Shown: one piece after another, positions 45,430 to 56,216 of the stretch | How the letters are laid out: every line of letters starts with the position of its first letter | Numbering within the stretch: the stretch's first letter is position 1 | DNA from: Cristatella mucedo | Taxonomy: Eukaryota; Bryozoa; Phylactolaemata; Cristatellidae | Assembly (NCBI GenBank): GCA_009760855.2 | Contig: WPIO01000014.1 | Coordinates: forward strand, 1,637,501-1,701,500 | Length of the DNA stretch: 64,000 bases | Reading direction: 5' to 3' | Position numbers and translations under genes: made by a program | Notes under the pieces: generated by a model | Databases searched by the model: none | What the model saw: the letters and a program-made list of their open reading frames with translations, nothing else | What the model was told of the DNA's origin: nothing

Positions 45430-46560
45430 GCCCGAGCGTCAGCCTAAGAACTTACAAAGTTGGTCGACTAAAGGTTTCTGAGCAGAATTATGCGCGAGAA
45501 CAGACATTTTCTACCGAAGTTGGCAGCCAAAATCTCCTGCCATTCGTTTAGCGACGGGTGCTCATCTAAAGGCCGCATGCACGAGGCTGGAGTAGGGGGA
45601 GAGGCTGAAGCTCTCTCTCCCTCTCAGATTGAGGCTGCAGCGGCGGTGCAAGGCTGCAATGCTAAAACTGCTGCCAATCAAACCCCTTCGCTAAAGCCAG
45701 CCCCTGAGCCCCCTCTCAGAGATCCTACATCTTGGAGATCCGACATCTTAGAGACTTCGAGATCTCAGAGATCCGACAGCATCTATTTCCGGGATCCTAC
45801 CGGCCTTCCTGGGGGTGGGGCCACCAGAGGGCACTGTCTGTCGCGGTCCGGTCCGTGCGGCGGCGCTCAGAAGGTCGTGTAACAGCGCGTGCTCTCATTC
45901 GAGCTCGCACAGAGAGCAAACAAGCCTGACGAACCACATCGCAAGACATTCGTGCAGCGTATTTTAACCTCAAGCGCTGGCTGCTGGGGTAGCGAACAAC
46001 GCGATGAGTGCGGTCGCGAGCTCTTCTCGTCTACAAGAGCAACGAGGCTCAGTTTTTGCACTCGGCGCGAGCTCGAGTTTTCTCACGCGCGCACCACTTT
46101 CTGAGCACCGCAGCTGGCGGGAACCCGCACAATGGTTGGTGTGCCTGACGTGACACGAACGCGCAAATACCTGATCGTGTGGGCGTTACCGTGCCGCCCG
46201 CAACCGGACTTGCACGCTCCGCCCGACCAATGAGGACGCTACGCGTACGACGTGCGAGTATTGCAACCCTCTATTGCCCACGCTGCACTCGTTTGCCAGT
46301 TTGATGGCCTGTGCGAACGCTGTCCACTCCTCTCTCTTCTTCCCTCAACGCTCCCGAGCGGCCTCTACGACGCCAGTGACTAACAGTCAACTGTGCGAGC
46401 ACCAGCCGCGTGCTTCCAATGCAGCCGTTGTCGTTTTTCCAGCCCAAACTTTAGGGACTTCTCCCTTCATCGCGCGCGCTTTCGCGCGCTGACCCATCTC
46501 AGCACTATCAGGATCATCACTCAGCACTATCGCGGATCTCAGCACTGCCAGGCTTAGAAA
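45430..46560. promoter_or_regulatory. CpG-rich block, possible promoter region
   Basis: CpG density rises sharply compared with the flanks (for example GCGCGCGCTTTCGCGCGC near 46470), and a CCAAT motif at 46227-46231 adjoins a GC-rich stretch. A 130-codon plus-strand frame at 45490-45882 has low-complexity Ser/Arg/Ala content and no recognised domain. No first exon could be supported, so the promoter reading is inference. Confidence 0.3.
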
Positions 46561-48974
46561 GCGGTTCCAGAGGTTCGTCCTAAGCAGGCCATCGTTTGAA
46601 AGAACCAAGAGTTTCTCCAAAAAGAAACTACCACTTTTATTTAGGTGGAGCTGAGAAATAGGGATGCTAGCACGATACGCATTTGCCGCTAGTGCGTTCA
46701 AGGCAAGTTTCTGCCGGAGCTATTATTACTATTCTTTAAATGAGCACACTTTTTTATAGAGTTTTTAATGATGCAAAGTCTGTAGACATGCCCAGCGAGG
46801 CATGTCAATCTTCAAGCCCTTGGTTCGAGACGTCCGGACTCTTCAACAATTCGCATTTCCCTTTACGCCGCTTCTGGATGTGCGCGGAGTCGAGGAGAAT
46901 TGTTGGTTTATTGAAAATGGGTTTCCAGTATTCAAGAGCCTTTGTGGGAGACGCAAATTACACGGATTGCTTTAGATTATTTTTTATTCACAATTATGCC
47001 AGAATTTTTCCAAGAAATCAAATAGTAATTACAAGGCACAGCTAAAACTCCAAGTGGAATAGAGTGGCAAGTTTTCAGAGGTGCTGAAGAGCCTTGCCAA
47101 TCAGGCTTCGAAGGAATCCTTGCTCCATCCTTGCGCCACATCTCTTCAAGTCAAGGTTTAACCTCATCATGTAAATATAATAGCTGGCCCTTGGTCAAAG
47201 CTAATTTTTCCTTCTCGCTCTTATTAACAAGTATTACGAGCCCGATGCGGCAGGGATCTTCCTGCTAAGCTGATTGTACTTACAGGTCTCACAGAGTTAC
47301 AGGAACTAAAAATAGCACGCTATTAAGCTAGAGGAATCGCTGTTTGGCGAGGAAAACGATTTATCTAATACGAAACATTCCGGAAGCAAGATTGTGAAAT
47401 AGGCAGGCTTTAAGAACACTAGATGTTCTCGTTCTTGCAGATGTCTATTAGAAAGCATCTCTAACAAATCACATTTGCACCTCAACTATAATAAAAGGCT
47501 GCCAGCATTGGTCGTGCCTGCATCGTTGGCTCATAGGCGCGGAGCGCAGGTAACTGCTCTCTAGAGAAAGACGAGCTGCGCTATATTTACCGCGTCGGGA
47601 AAACCTGCATTTCAATGTACTCTAGCCAAAGGACGGGGCTCGTGTCGACCAAATCACTTTTAACCAATGTCCGTTAAACATCAGGTGCGCCTGACTAGCT
47701 GAATTCTTACGTTTTCAGTATTATCTAATTTCCGAAAGGAATTTATAGGTTTACCACGAGTTATGTCTAGTAAAAACGACAATAAGAAGCTGCGGCACTT
47801 TGTTATATCGCAAAGCCACTCAGGAACTCAGGTTGAGCGGGCTCAAGGTGCTAGGAGAAAAGCTGCTGCTTGGCTACCCAGTAATTAACGTGTGCAATTT
47901 GCCATGGAAACTAGTGAGATCAATTAAACCCTTAATTTTCACTCTTCGTACTCATCCTGGTGCGTCTTGTAATCTTGGAAATTTTACCCCTATAAAACCG
48001 TAGCAACTGTCGATCAAGTTGGTAGAAGTCGAGCTGAATGAATTTACTGTGCACAATGGCCATTGCTGTGAAGTAGAAACGGTCGCAACGGAGTGTGAGT
48101 ATTTTCTCCCGATTGATTTATATCAATTTCGTCATCTAGATGCATGCAGCAAAAAGAATATTGAAAGTCATCTTGAGCGTTTTATTGGGGTACTCACTGA
48201 TGGCAACGATAGGCGAGGGCTTAGAAAAATCGAGGTAGGCTACCTTTTTTGAATTGCAAATTAAGTCAGACGTTTCTTCAAGGAATTGCATAGCAGAGCC
48301 GTATAACGAGGCCGAGAATCTAATAACTGACCATGAGATTGTGTGACTCACTGTTTGCTGCTCAACCAAGGCTGAGATCAAGCCTCGCATACCTGAAGAA
48401 TTGTTTGAGCTGTAAATTAAGGCCGAACTTGAGTCATTATGAGCGGAATAGTTAATTACCCTTTCTCCGAGGCCAAGCCAGACGGCCTTAGAAGAAGCTT
48501 CAGACGACCAACGGCCACTCTTCTGGAGGGGGCGGGGCTCAGCAACCTAGATACTGAATTGTTTTAAGCAATTGGAAGCATTCCAACCAATAGCTGACAG
48601 CCTTCTGGAGCCACGGGACCTCTACAAGCGTATCCTACTTGAATCCTCCTTATTGGCTTACACATTAAATCAAATATTGAGTATCAACCCTCGAAACGCG
48701 TCAAAGGAGCACGTACAAATTATTTGTTAGCCAGGGGCGTTTTCGGAAAGAAGTAATCGCGCTCCACTAGGTCACTCAATCAACAGCCATCTTTTAATAA
48801 ATCGCTGCAGTCCCTCATTACGATGCGACAGCTCGAGCTTCATATCATGGACAGCTGTATTGTTACTAGGGTTTATTCGGAATAGATTCAATCACCGCCG
48901 AGCCATAGTTTAAAACAATAATATGCATATAGCAAACTCCCATCAGATGGGTGAATAACTCTCAGGTAGTCCAT
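46561..48974. other. No gene seen
   Basis: Frames at 46740-47045 and 48019-48252 are short and have no recognised domain. No repeat ends were seen. Confidence 0.5.
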
Positions 48975-49032
48975 TCATCACATTGAGTTCCCTGAGGGTG
49001 CTTTATCAAGTACGTTATTATTGTTATTATCA
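48975..49032 (+). mobile_element. Tail-only LINE-B scrap
   Basis: ATTGAGTTCCCTGAGGGTGC, then TTTATCAAGTACG and (TTATTG)n match the right half of the hairpin and tail. Confidence 0.75.
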
Positions 49033-49129
49033 GCAAAAGACCTTGGAAACAATGAGAGTTTTGGTATGGGCTACTCAGCATTTATTCTAACCATAGCCTA
49101 ACCAGCCACCTGATCGAGCTGACTACCGT

Positions 49130-50700
49130 TGACTACAATTGATAAGTTTGTTAGCTCCCTAGGAGCAAGATTGGTGACTGTAAAAAGTCGATGCCCAACG
49201 CTTACTTAATACCCAGTTGAATCCCTATTAACACGCAACACAACTCTTGACAACACCCTCGACCTGTTTTCCCTGTCAGAGACCTGGCAGAAACTGACCA
49301 GTTGCCGGAATATAACCGAGGCCACACAAACAGGCTTCTCTTTCTTTCATATGCCAAGGTAAAAGCTGAACTGACTTAAAAGCTTCATTTATATAACGGT
49401 AGAAGAGTCTATACGGGTACTACCATCGCTTGCAGTGTGGAATAAAAGGATAGCTCACTGTGAGACTCGAGCCCACGACCTACGTTATGAAGAGCGAGTC
49501 CTTTATTTCCCGGAATAAGATCCAGATGCAAGAAACGTTGTTATTTAACTACTTTTCTTCCTTAATTTAAACAGTTATTAGTCCCATCTAAGCAGACTTC
49601 CTAGTCGCTTTCTTTCAAGTCCTTCTAAGAACTAGTAGTCAATGGGAGCAGTTATCTAATGCCCCAGGACATCATTTCTCCTATATTTGAAATTTTTCTG
49701 ACCTCATTTCTATTCCACTTGCAAGAAATTGTCCCTTCCTCGTTTTGGGTGATTTTAAACTTTATTTTGATGGCTTAACTGACGCGTGGGTACCCAATTT
49801 TGTACACAGAATGACTCATTTTTTTGTAGCTCATATGCATGACCCCACTGGCAACAAAGACAACAAAGTCGATCAAATATTATCTCACGATAGTAGGCTA
49901 TTACCTCTGGCTATCACAGTAGCTGACCACACGTGGATAATATTCAGTTAAGATAGCTATATCCTGGAAGACTAATTTCCCCCATTTTCTTGTAGTACCG
50001 AAATTTCCGAAATTAAGTAAGTATAACTGGTAACCTCATTTTGAAGTTAACTTCCGAATCAAAAAAGAACAAATCAACTAACCCTCTAAACCCGATTCCC
50101 CGCAGTCTTGTTTGCACGATGCATAGATCTGCTGCTGCCATGCATGGCTAAGATAATCAATAAATCCTTAGCCTCAGGTCTCGTCACTGGAGATTTAAAA
50201 AAGGCCATGTTGTTTGGCCGCTGCGTAGGAAAGCTAAAAGAGAACACAAGAATTTCAAACATATTGGCCTGTCTCCCGACTGACGTTCTGAACTAGCAGA
50301 ACGAATTGTGGCAGACCAGCTGAATTCTTACATTGAAACTGGAAACCTAGCAAGTGAGTTCCCGTATACTTTTTCGTGCTAATCACTCCACAGAGCAATG
50401 CATTGATTGGGTAAATAACGAAATTCTCAGAAATGCAGACGTAGGTAGCGTTTCTCTTCCTTTTTTTACGTAGTATTAAGGCAGCGTTTGATCACCAAGT
50501 TTTTTTAGGGCGTCTCTTATCTCGCCTCGGCTGCAGTGGCACTGCCCTGCAATCATTTTTATGTCAAGTTGCGAAAAGCATTTGAGGAACTGCTAAAGTA
50601 TGGGCTAACCTAGAGCCACGTGCTTGATCTGATTGTTTTCACATGCTATACTTTCACATTTCTTAAGTTATCGCCAAAAATGTCAAGGTTTTCATTGCTT
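49130..50700 (+). mobile_element. Old LINE-B-like copy with endonuclease and RT traces
   Basis: Endonuclease traces are TLDLFSLSETWQK-like sequence at about 49250, VLGDFKLYFDGLTDAW at about 49744 and AHMHDPTGNKDNKVDQILS then TVADHT up to 49935. Reverse transcriptase traces include ARCIDLLLPCMAKIINKSLA at 50115 and AFDHQVFLG-like sequence near 50490. It fades after the GFHF region at about 50695. A SINE-2 lies inside at 49380-49505. Confidence 0.75.
49380..49505 (-). mobile_element. SINE-2 copy inside the old LINE-B
   Basis: The plus strand has TTTATATAACGGTAGAAGAG at the left (tail side) and GAGACTCGAGCCCACGACCT, the complement of a B box, at the right. Confidence 0.65.
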
Positions 50701-50984
50701 GCTCTGTAGCTTGATCAGTTTACGAATGTGCCTTAGAAAGGCTACTAAATACGGAAATAAGGCGATCGTTTTGGCTATAAAGTTACTAGTGTAAGGCTTA
50801 CATAGAAACTAGAAGCCTCATGTTGAACTCCAGCACAACACTTCAACCACGTGAGCTCCTTAAGACGACTCTGCTGGCATTATCGTACATTTCACTCGCA
50901 CAAATTATTCATTGTTTGTATTGCACTTTCAATGTTACCTTTTCATTTCGAAGAGCATTCAAAGAAAATAAGCCTTGTCGGCTA

Positions 50985-51243
50985 CTCTACTGCCGCCGAA
51001 TGTGGTACGTGTTTTCCAGCAATACTATGGGGCTACCACCATGCTACTAATTTCCTCGACTGCCAATCTGACTCGGTTGAGGGTATCACTTCCTCTTTGT
51101 CGCTAGTGACAAAATCTTTCGTCTGCCGATTATTAACGAAAAGCTGCTTCGCCTTTGACTGAGTGATAGAAAACTGTCAAGCGTAGCACAGCTTCGTAGA
51201 CTTTCAGAGAGAAAGAGAGATAGAGAGAGATAGAGATAGAGAT

Positions 51244-51340
<97 letters not shown>

Positions 51341-51355
51341 ATCATTACATTACAT
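50985..51355 (+). mobile_element. LINE-A 3' fragment with GA expansion
   Basis: From AATGTGGTACGTGTTTTCC onward it follows LINE-A through TGCCGATTATTAACGAAAAG to a final ATCATTACATTACATAA. The GGAGATA of the normal end is replaced by a long GA tract. Confidence 0.75.
51206..51340 (+). repeat. (GA)n / (GATA)n microsatellite
   Basis: GAGATA units precede pure GA. It is placed just before the LINE-A CATTACATTA end. Confidence 0.98.
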
Positions 51356-51679
51356 AAGTATTCCATTCCACAGTTTCTGAATTGATACGTGCACTCCGTT
51401 ATTGCATTCTAGTATTGGTCAGCTTGCTTAGTTAAGGAGTTGGCAATGCTTCTCCATATCCATATGCAATCTGTATTACACGTACTACGCTAAACAATAC
51501 ATATTCAGTCCGTGCAATTAACTTTGAGCGTGGTTTTTCAAGCCCTAGCTTAGATGTTAAGGTTAGTTGATGCTAGTGAGAGTGCCTTGCATAAAAAATT
51601 GACGATTGGCAGACAAAACCCCACCCATTGGAAGAGGCTTTTGGCAACTTTTTTGCTCTATGAAGTCTGCCAACTCCGA

Positions 51680-52140
51680 GCCAAGAGAATGGGGCAGTCG
51701 AACTCCTCTGGAAAACAACGAATGTACAGCCAATACTTTCCAGAAAGATTAGAAAGCCATTCCGCCATTGCTGCACCATACCTGGTATTATAAGGTTTCA
51801 AAAGCCACTGCTGCTACTAACCAGCTGCTTATTCCCGAGCCAGAAGATATTAAGTGCTCCAGCATATGGCGTCACGGAAAAAGATAAAAATCAATTCCGC
51901 TAAATCAAAACCTCTGCATATCGCTTTCGATATTGGGATTTCCAGGGCACCTCTGTGGAAATCCCCTAGAGAAATTTTCGCAAAGGTGATTCATCGATGG
52001 CCGACGGAGCAGTCAGTATTGCGACACTGGAATTTCGCGAGGTATTAGCCACATGAACTACTATAGCCACATCACTTTCGCTGCATAGTGAGCAGCCACG
52101 CTCAGCTGCACGCTTCAGCGAAATTGTTAAACTTCTACTC
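51680..52140. repeat. Dispersed repeat C, copy 1
   Basis: About 450 bp shared with 58335-58780 at high similarity, for example TCCAGCATATGGCGTC, GGACGGAGCAGTC-like and TTAGCCACATGAACTA segments. There are no coding features and no clear terminal repeats. GGGATTTCCA (51935) and its complement (51956) form an inverted pair. Confidence 0.85.
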
Positions 52141-52181
52141 CTGTAGAAGCGACTACTGGCTTGTTTGGCTGGTGAGGATTA

Positions 52182-52362
52182 AATAAATAAATAAATAAAT
52201 CCTAGCTGATTAAACAGCCTCTTTTGTATAGCGACAGAAGAGCCATTACGGCTATCACCACCGCTTGCAGTGGCGATAAAGGATCACCCACCACAGGAAT
52301 CGAACCCACGACCTCGGGACCGAGGTCGTGAAAGCAACCGCCTTACCCAGTGTGCCATCACT
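52182..52362 (-). mobile_element. SINE-2 copy, best preserved
   Basis: The minus strand has the A-box TGGCACACTGGGTAAGG (52341-52357) and B-box GGTTCGATTCC (52296-52306, a perfect consensus match). The body contains GCAAGCGGTGGTGATAGCCG, and the end is AGAGGCTGTTTAATCAGC followed by an (ATTT)n tail at 52182-52201. Between the boxes lies a palindrome at 52307-52330. Confidence 0.88.
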
Positions 52363-52624
52363 GCTCACGCAAAGGACAGATCACAAGAACCCAGCGAATG
52401 CTGTATAGGACAGATACGTTTTCTTCTTCTTCTTAATTGCCAATTCAGGGGATGTCGTGACACGTTCCTTATCTGGAAACATGCGCTTCGGTCGTTGCTA
52501 CATCCTAGGACGAACCAGGACTGGGCTCGAAAGTCAAGCTTGGTTACTCAGGAGGCAGCAGCAGGAAGGTGAATGCTGCGCAGCAAAAGTAGGCGATTTC
52601 CGAGTAAAAAGTAAAGGTATACAG

Positions 52625-52765
52625 ATCTTGTATTACAGAAGTTTTATTTATACATCAGCAGAAGACTTATAGCAGCTATCGTCCAACTTTTAGCAGGCAA
52701 TCTTTGATTGCATACCGAAGGGTTTTAACCTACGACCTGGATATTGTGCCGACGAAGCACCTTAC
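52625..52765 (-). mobile_element. Diverged SINE-2 copy
   Basis: GAAGTTTTATTTATACATCA, GCAGAAGACTTATAGCAGC and TTTTAACCTACGACCTGG follow the SINE-2 order in reverse. The ends are uncertain. Confidence 0.4.
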
Positions 52766-53246
52766 TAACGTCTTCCTTCATGAGTGCCTGCAAACCGGTC
52801 GGGCGTTTTGTCCATATAGCATCTGCAGTAGCAGTGAGAGGCCATAAGTTAAGAATAAAAGTGATATTATGTTGAAACAGCAGGCTAAGTTCGTATTGCA
52901 CATGAGCTTTGCCCTGAGCAACACGTTGACAGTGCTGTGCTGTACCACTAGGAAAACAATAGGGACTTTGACCCAATCAAATTCGAATAGTTATGTGAGG
53001 AAATGGAACTCTGAATTTGGCCAGCTATGATGGATAGACCATGTGCTCGACTGGTCCCTGTTAATAAACGGAATGCACCTAGTCAATCGAAAATTCAAAC
53101 GAGGCAGCAAAAAAGCCCTGTTCGACGTGGCTAGCCACCGAGTTGTTACTACTGAATGTGGCACTGGTCATCTTGCTCGAGCTTTCATGACAAGGTCCGT
53201 TACCATTCGTAGGTTTCTAGAACGACCTGTCTCTTTTCTATTGCAG
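52766..53246. other. No gene seen (probably intronic)
   Basis: This is sequence upstream of a candidate terminal exon; no earlier exon was recognised. Confidence 0.4.
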
Positions 53247-53396
53247 CCTAGCCGCTGTGTCAATCAAATTGACGAAGTTTGCAAAGATATTGAGAAGACC
53301 ATCAATCAGACGATTCAGAATACGATAAACTCTCTCGAGAAAGACTGCAGTCGCATTGCCGACCTTGTTAACAAGAGGCTCCAGAAAGACAAGTGA
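53247..53396 (+). CDS. Candidate terminal exon of a coiled-coil protein
   Basis: A pyrimidine-rich run ending TCTATTGCAG precedes position 53247, and the frame then runs in phase 0 to TGA at 53394-53396, giving 49 codons. The residues show a clear heptad pattern (QIDEVCKDIEKTINQTIQ, then NSLEKDCSRIADLVNKRL) with Ile, Val and Leu at core positions and a basic end, so a C-terminal coiled coil is likely. No stop or frameshift interrupts it and codon use looks ordinary, unlike the decayed elements around it. The open frame upstream of the acceptor is probably intron. I found no upstream exon and do not recognise the protein, so no function is given. Confidence 0.45.
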   Translation, partial: PSRCVNQIDEVCKDIEKTINQTIQNTINSLEKDCSRIADLVNKRLQKDK

Positions 53397-53994
53397 GGCT
53401 CCCTTTTGATTGACCCCCCCCACCCACCGTGTGGTGCATGTGCCGACTACCTGTGCACGTTTTGGCCGGCTTTCCGCGCTTGTGGGTTGCAGTCAGGCAG
53501 CTCGTTCGTTAAAGTGGTTTCGGTTCATGCTATTGCTGCGATGTGACTGTGTGCTCATGCCTGTTCTTCTTGCCTGAAAGCTTGGAATGCTGCAGCTGCA
53601 GTGCCGAGATCTTTGTTCTCGCATGAATTCGGGAATTTCAGAATTATAATACAAGTGAATCAGAGTCGTGCTTATTTAGCTGATACGTGTGCCCTTCATG
53701 CTTCAAAGTGCTAGGCTAGATATCGAATGATACAGCACAGATTTGCTACCACTGTCTGTTTGCTACCTATACGGGCCGTCTCTCAGCTGTCCCGGTAGCC
53801 TAGATCTTTATCGGATTTCCCATTTAATGAGAGCATTCTTCCTGACAGTGCTAATCTGGATCGCATTAAAACATTCGGCAGTTGTAGGTTTGCAGATTGG
53901 TGGTTAACCAGCAAATACCGGTGCACAGATAATCACTTGTGAATGCCTATGTTTTGCCTTATTGTCGAAGTACAGGCTGCCCATTAATGTCATC

Positions 53995-54120
53995 TCGTTC
54001 GGAGCATCAGAGCTTCACGACCCATGAAGTCGTGTGTTCGAGTCCACCAGCAGGAGATCCTTTATTGCCCGCTGCAACCTAGTGATAGCAGCGAAGGCTT
54101 TGCTGCTGCTATACAAATTA
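53995..54120 (+). mobile_element. SINE-2 copy
   Basis: GAGCTTCACGACCCATGAAG, the B-box GTGTTCGAGTCC (54033-54044), GATCCTTTATTGCCCGCTGC and GCTGCTGCTATACAAA match SINE-2. Confidence 0.7.
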
Positions 54121-54464
54121 GGTTTTTTTGAACAGATCACCGTGACCATACTTGGCTTGTGTGATGATGACCTGCATAAGTCTGTTAGAATGCCAGTTTA
54201 TGCACTTTGCCGCGTGAAAATGTAGGACAGTAAGCAGTGTAAGTTTGTATTGATGGCACTTTTAAACAATGGAATGTGCCAAAGGTCTAGTACGACCGCC
54301 AGTTTGCACACGAGCTTAATCAGACAGAGCCAGCATCAGCCGAAGTGGCTTGCTATTGCTGAGCACTGCCGGGCTGCTAGCACTGCCAAGTGATTGCAAT
54401 CCCAATCTTTAGATGGGTCAGCTGAAATCCTGTGTCGGTTGTGTGCTGGCTGCCACCTTCCTTC

Positions 54465-54600
54465 GTGAGATATAGTCTGTCGGCTAGTGCGTGCATACCG
54501 ATAGCTGCTTGGGCTTTGAGTGCACTGTAGAAAACTCCTGCATAACACCCACCCAGTCTTTGTGGCTTTGTGGAGTTACAGACCGAGATACATTACATTA
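54465..54600 (+). mobile_element. LINE-A 3' fragment
   Basis: CTTTGAGTGCACTGTAGAAA, CTCCTGCATAACACCCACCC, TGTGGAGTTACAGACCGAG and ATACATTACATTA are the LINE-A end. Confidence 0.85.
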
Positions 54601-54870
54601 TTGTGCTGTGCAATTGAGCTACCTAGCTTGGCTGTGGTAGATGCTAGATGGCTAACTGGTCACGAGTGTAACCAGGGATTGTTGTGGGCAGTGGGCCAAG
54701 CCATGATTCGCCAGCTGTCTCAAACTTAGCAATGGTGGCCAGATCGAGGCAAAGGTCAAAGTCAAGAATCTGTGCTCAGGCGGGACCCACCTCGGAGCAG
54801 TGCTAGTCTCGCCCTGTCTACAGTCGTTGTGTGCAGTTTACAGCACCCTAGCTGTCACTTATAGCGCCTT

Positions 54871-54876
54871 AATAAA
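54871..54876 (+). terminator. Polyadenylation signal candidate
   Basis: AATAAA, with a second copy a few bases later, lies downstream of the coiled-coil terminal exon. Confidence 0.35.
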
Positions 54877-55079
54877 AAAATAAAATGAAAAATGTGCACG
54901 GTCAGTTTCTACTAGACGTTTTTACCTTATTAAATCTTTCTCTGTCCAGTATTTGTAAGCTATCTAGAAAGAGATGTAGGCCTCTTAGAGTTAAATTGGA
55001 TCATTATTATTTCTTACACCGAGCTTGCTGTTCATGAAGCATGTGCAAACCTTTCTTCTTAACCTAGCAACAACGTGCT

Positions 55080-55235
55080 TGCTCTTCGAGAAAAGAGAAA
55101 GTGAGAAGAAGCATAGCAGAGTCATGAGAGCAGTCGAGGAAGTGTGTAGCATGGAGGTAGCAGCTCAGGATGGCTGGAAAGGACCTACCACAGTCGGCAG
55201 CAGGACGGAGAATAGATGTCGTTGCGTGATGGCTC
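55080..55235 (-). mobile_element. LINE-A fragment
   Basis: AAAGTGAGAAGAAGCATAGC, AGTCATGAGAGCAGTCGAGG and ATAGATGTCGTTGCGTGA match the antisense LINE-A sequence at 59.87-59.99 kb. Confidence 0.7.
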
Positions 55236-55794
55236 TGACTTCATGCTATCTTAGATTGTGCGTGCTTGCCCGTATTCTACCAGTAGGTATCTTTTCACAT
55301 AGTAGGATGTTTGGCTAAACACACTAGCAGGATTGTTGCTACAGGAATCACACAGACAACGAATTGAAGGACTGTTAGGATTGTACACGTAGTAGTGATT
55401 GAGATAAGCAGATGTGCTGTTGAATGGGCCTCAGTAGACCTTTAGGGTGTGAACAGCTCTTATGTGTGCTGATTTGGATAAGTTTACAGTCTGAAATGTA
55501 AATACCATGTAAGGTCTTATGGCATTCTTTGTGAGCCAGGAGCAGCAGTTCGTAGTGGTAGCACTTGGCAAGAGTGCATGGGAACGACGAGCATAGAGGC
55601 TGCAGTGAGAAGTTGTAGTGCAGTGCATCAATCGCATGCAGGCATGCAAAGGCCGGACCCCCACAGGGTAGGATCTTGTGTTTCTCTCTCTCTCTCTCTC
55701 TCTCTCTCCCTTATTACCTGTTGTTTTTAGTAAATAGCTCTTGTGGCTTGCCTCTTGTCTGCCTGGAGCTTACACGGCCGATTTGCCTGTGTTT
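55236..55794. other. No gene seen; TC microsatellite at 55685-55708
   Basis: Short frames only. Confidence 0.5.
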
Positions 55795-55892
55795 TATGTA
55801 AGAGTGTAGAAAAAGATTTAATTCTCTTCAGCACTTTACAAAAGTCTTATTATTATTACTATTGTTCTTATTATTGTTATTATTATTATGTT
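55795..55892 (+). mobile_element. Tail-only LINE-B scrap
   Basis: GATTTAATTCTCTTCAGCAC, then TTTACAAAAG and a (TTATTA)n end match the tail in the plus orientation with a worn stem. Confidence 0.65.
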
Positions 55893-56153
55893 GGACGTTC
55901 TCGAAAGCAGGAACAGCAACAAATGCTGCCCGGCGTAGGTAGGGCTTCTCCATACTTTGCATCATATCTTGAATTACGATGAATAACATTAATTATGCAA
56001 ATTCGTCGGGTTTTTTGTTCATGACTCGGCGACCGAGCTTCGATAAGGGAAAGGCAAATCGAAACTGCCCTCGGCAAGCCTACTCTTCCCGAGATCGAAT
56101 TGCAGTTGCCTCTAACAAGTACAAACAGACGTTCGGATAAGGACGTCGAGGTG

Positions 56154-56159
56154 TATAAA
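56154..56159 (+). promoter_or_regulatory. TATA box of the short secreted-peptide gene
   Basis: TATAAA in the context GGTGTATAAATAG. An initiator-like TTCAACC at about 56177 is 25 bases downstream, which suits transcription start there, some 38 bases before the ATG. Confidence 0.5.
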
Positions 56160-56216
56160 TAGTGTAATGAGTGAATTCAACCGAGTTGGATTGGACTGAA
56201 TTGCATTGGTGTAGCC

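Larger units (their letters stand above)
53397..54876 (+). other. Possible long 3' untranslated region carrying SINE-2 and LINE-A pieces
   Basis: After the stop comes a C-rich run (GACCCCCCCCACCC), then no coding frame. AATAAA at 54871-54876 is the first clear polyadenylation signal on this strand, so a 1.5-kb untranslated region is possible. This is inference. Confidence 0.3.

Noticed and set aside
45490-45882. A 130-codon frame in the CpG-rich block, considered as a gene
   Set aside because: Low-complexity composition, no domain and no splice or promoter partner; open frames of this size are common in GC-rich DNA.
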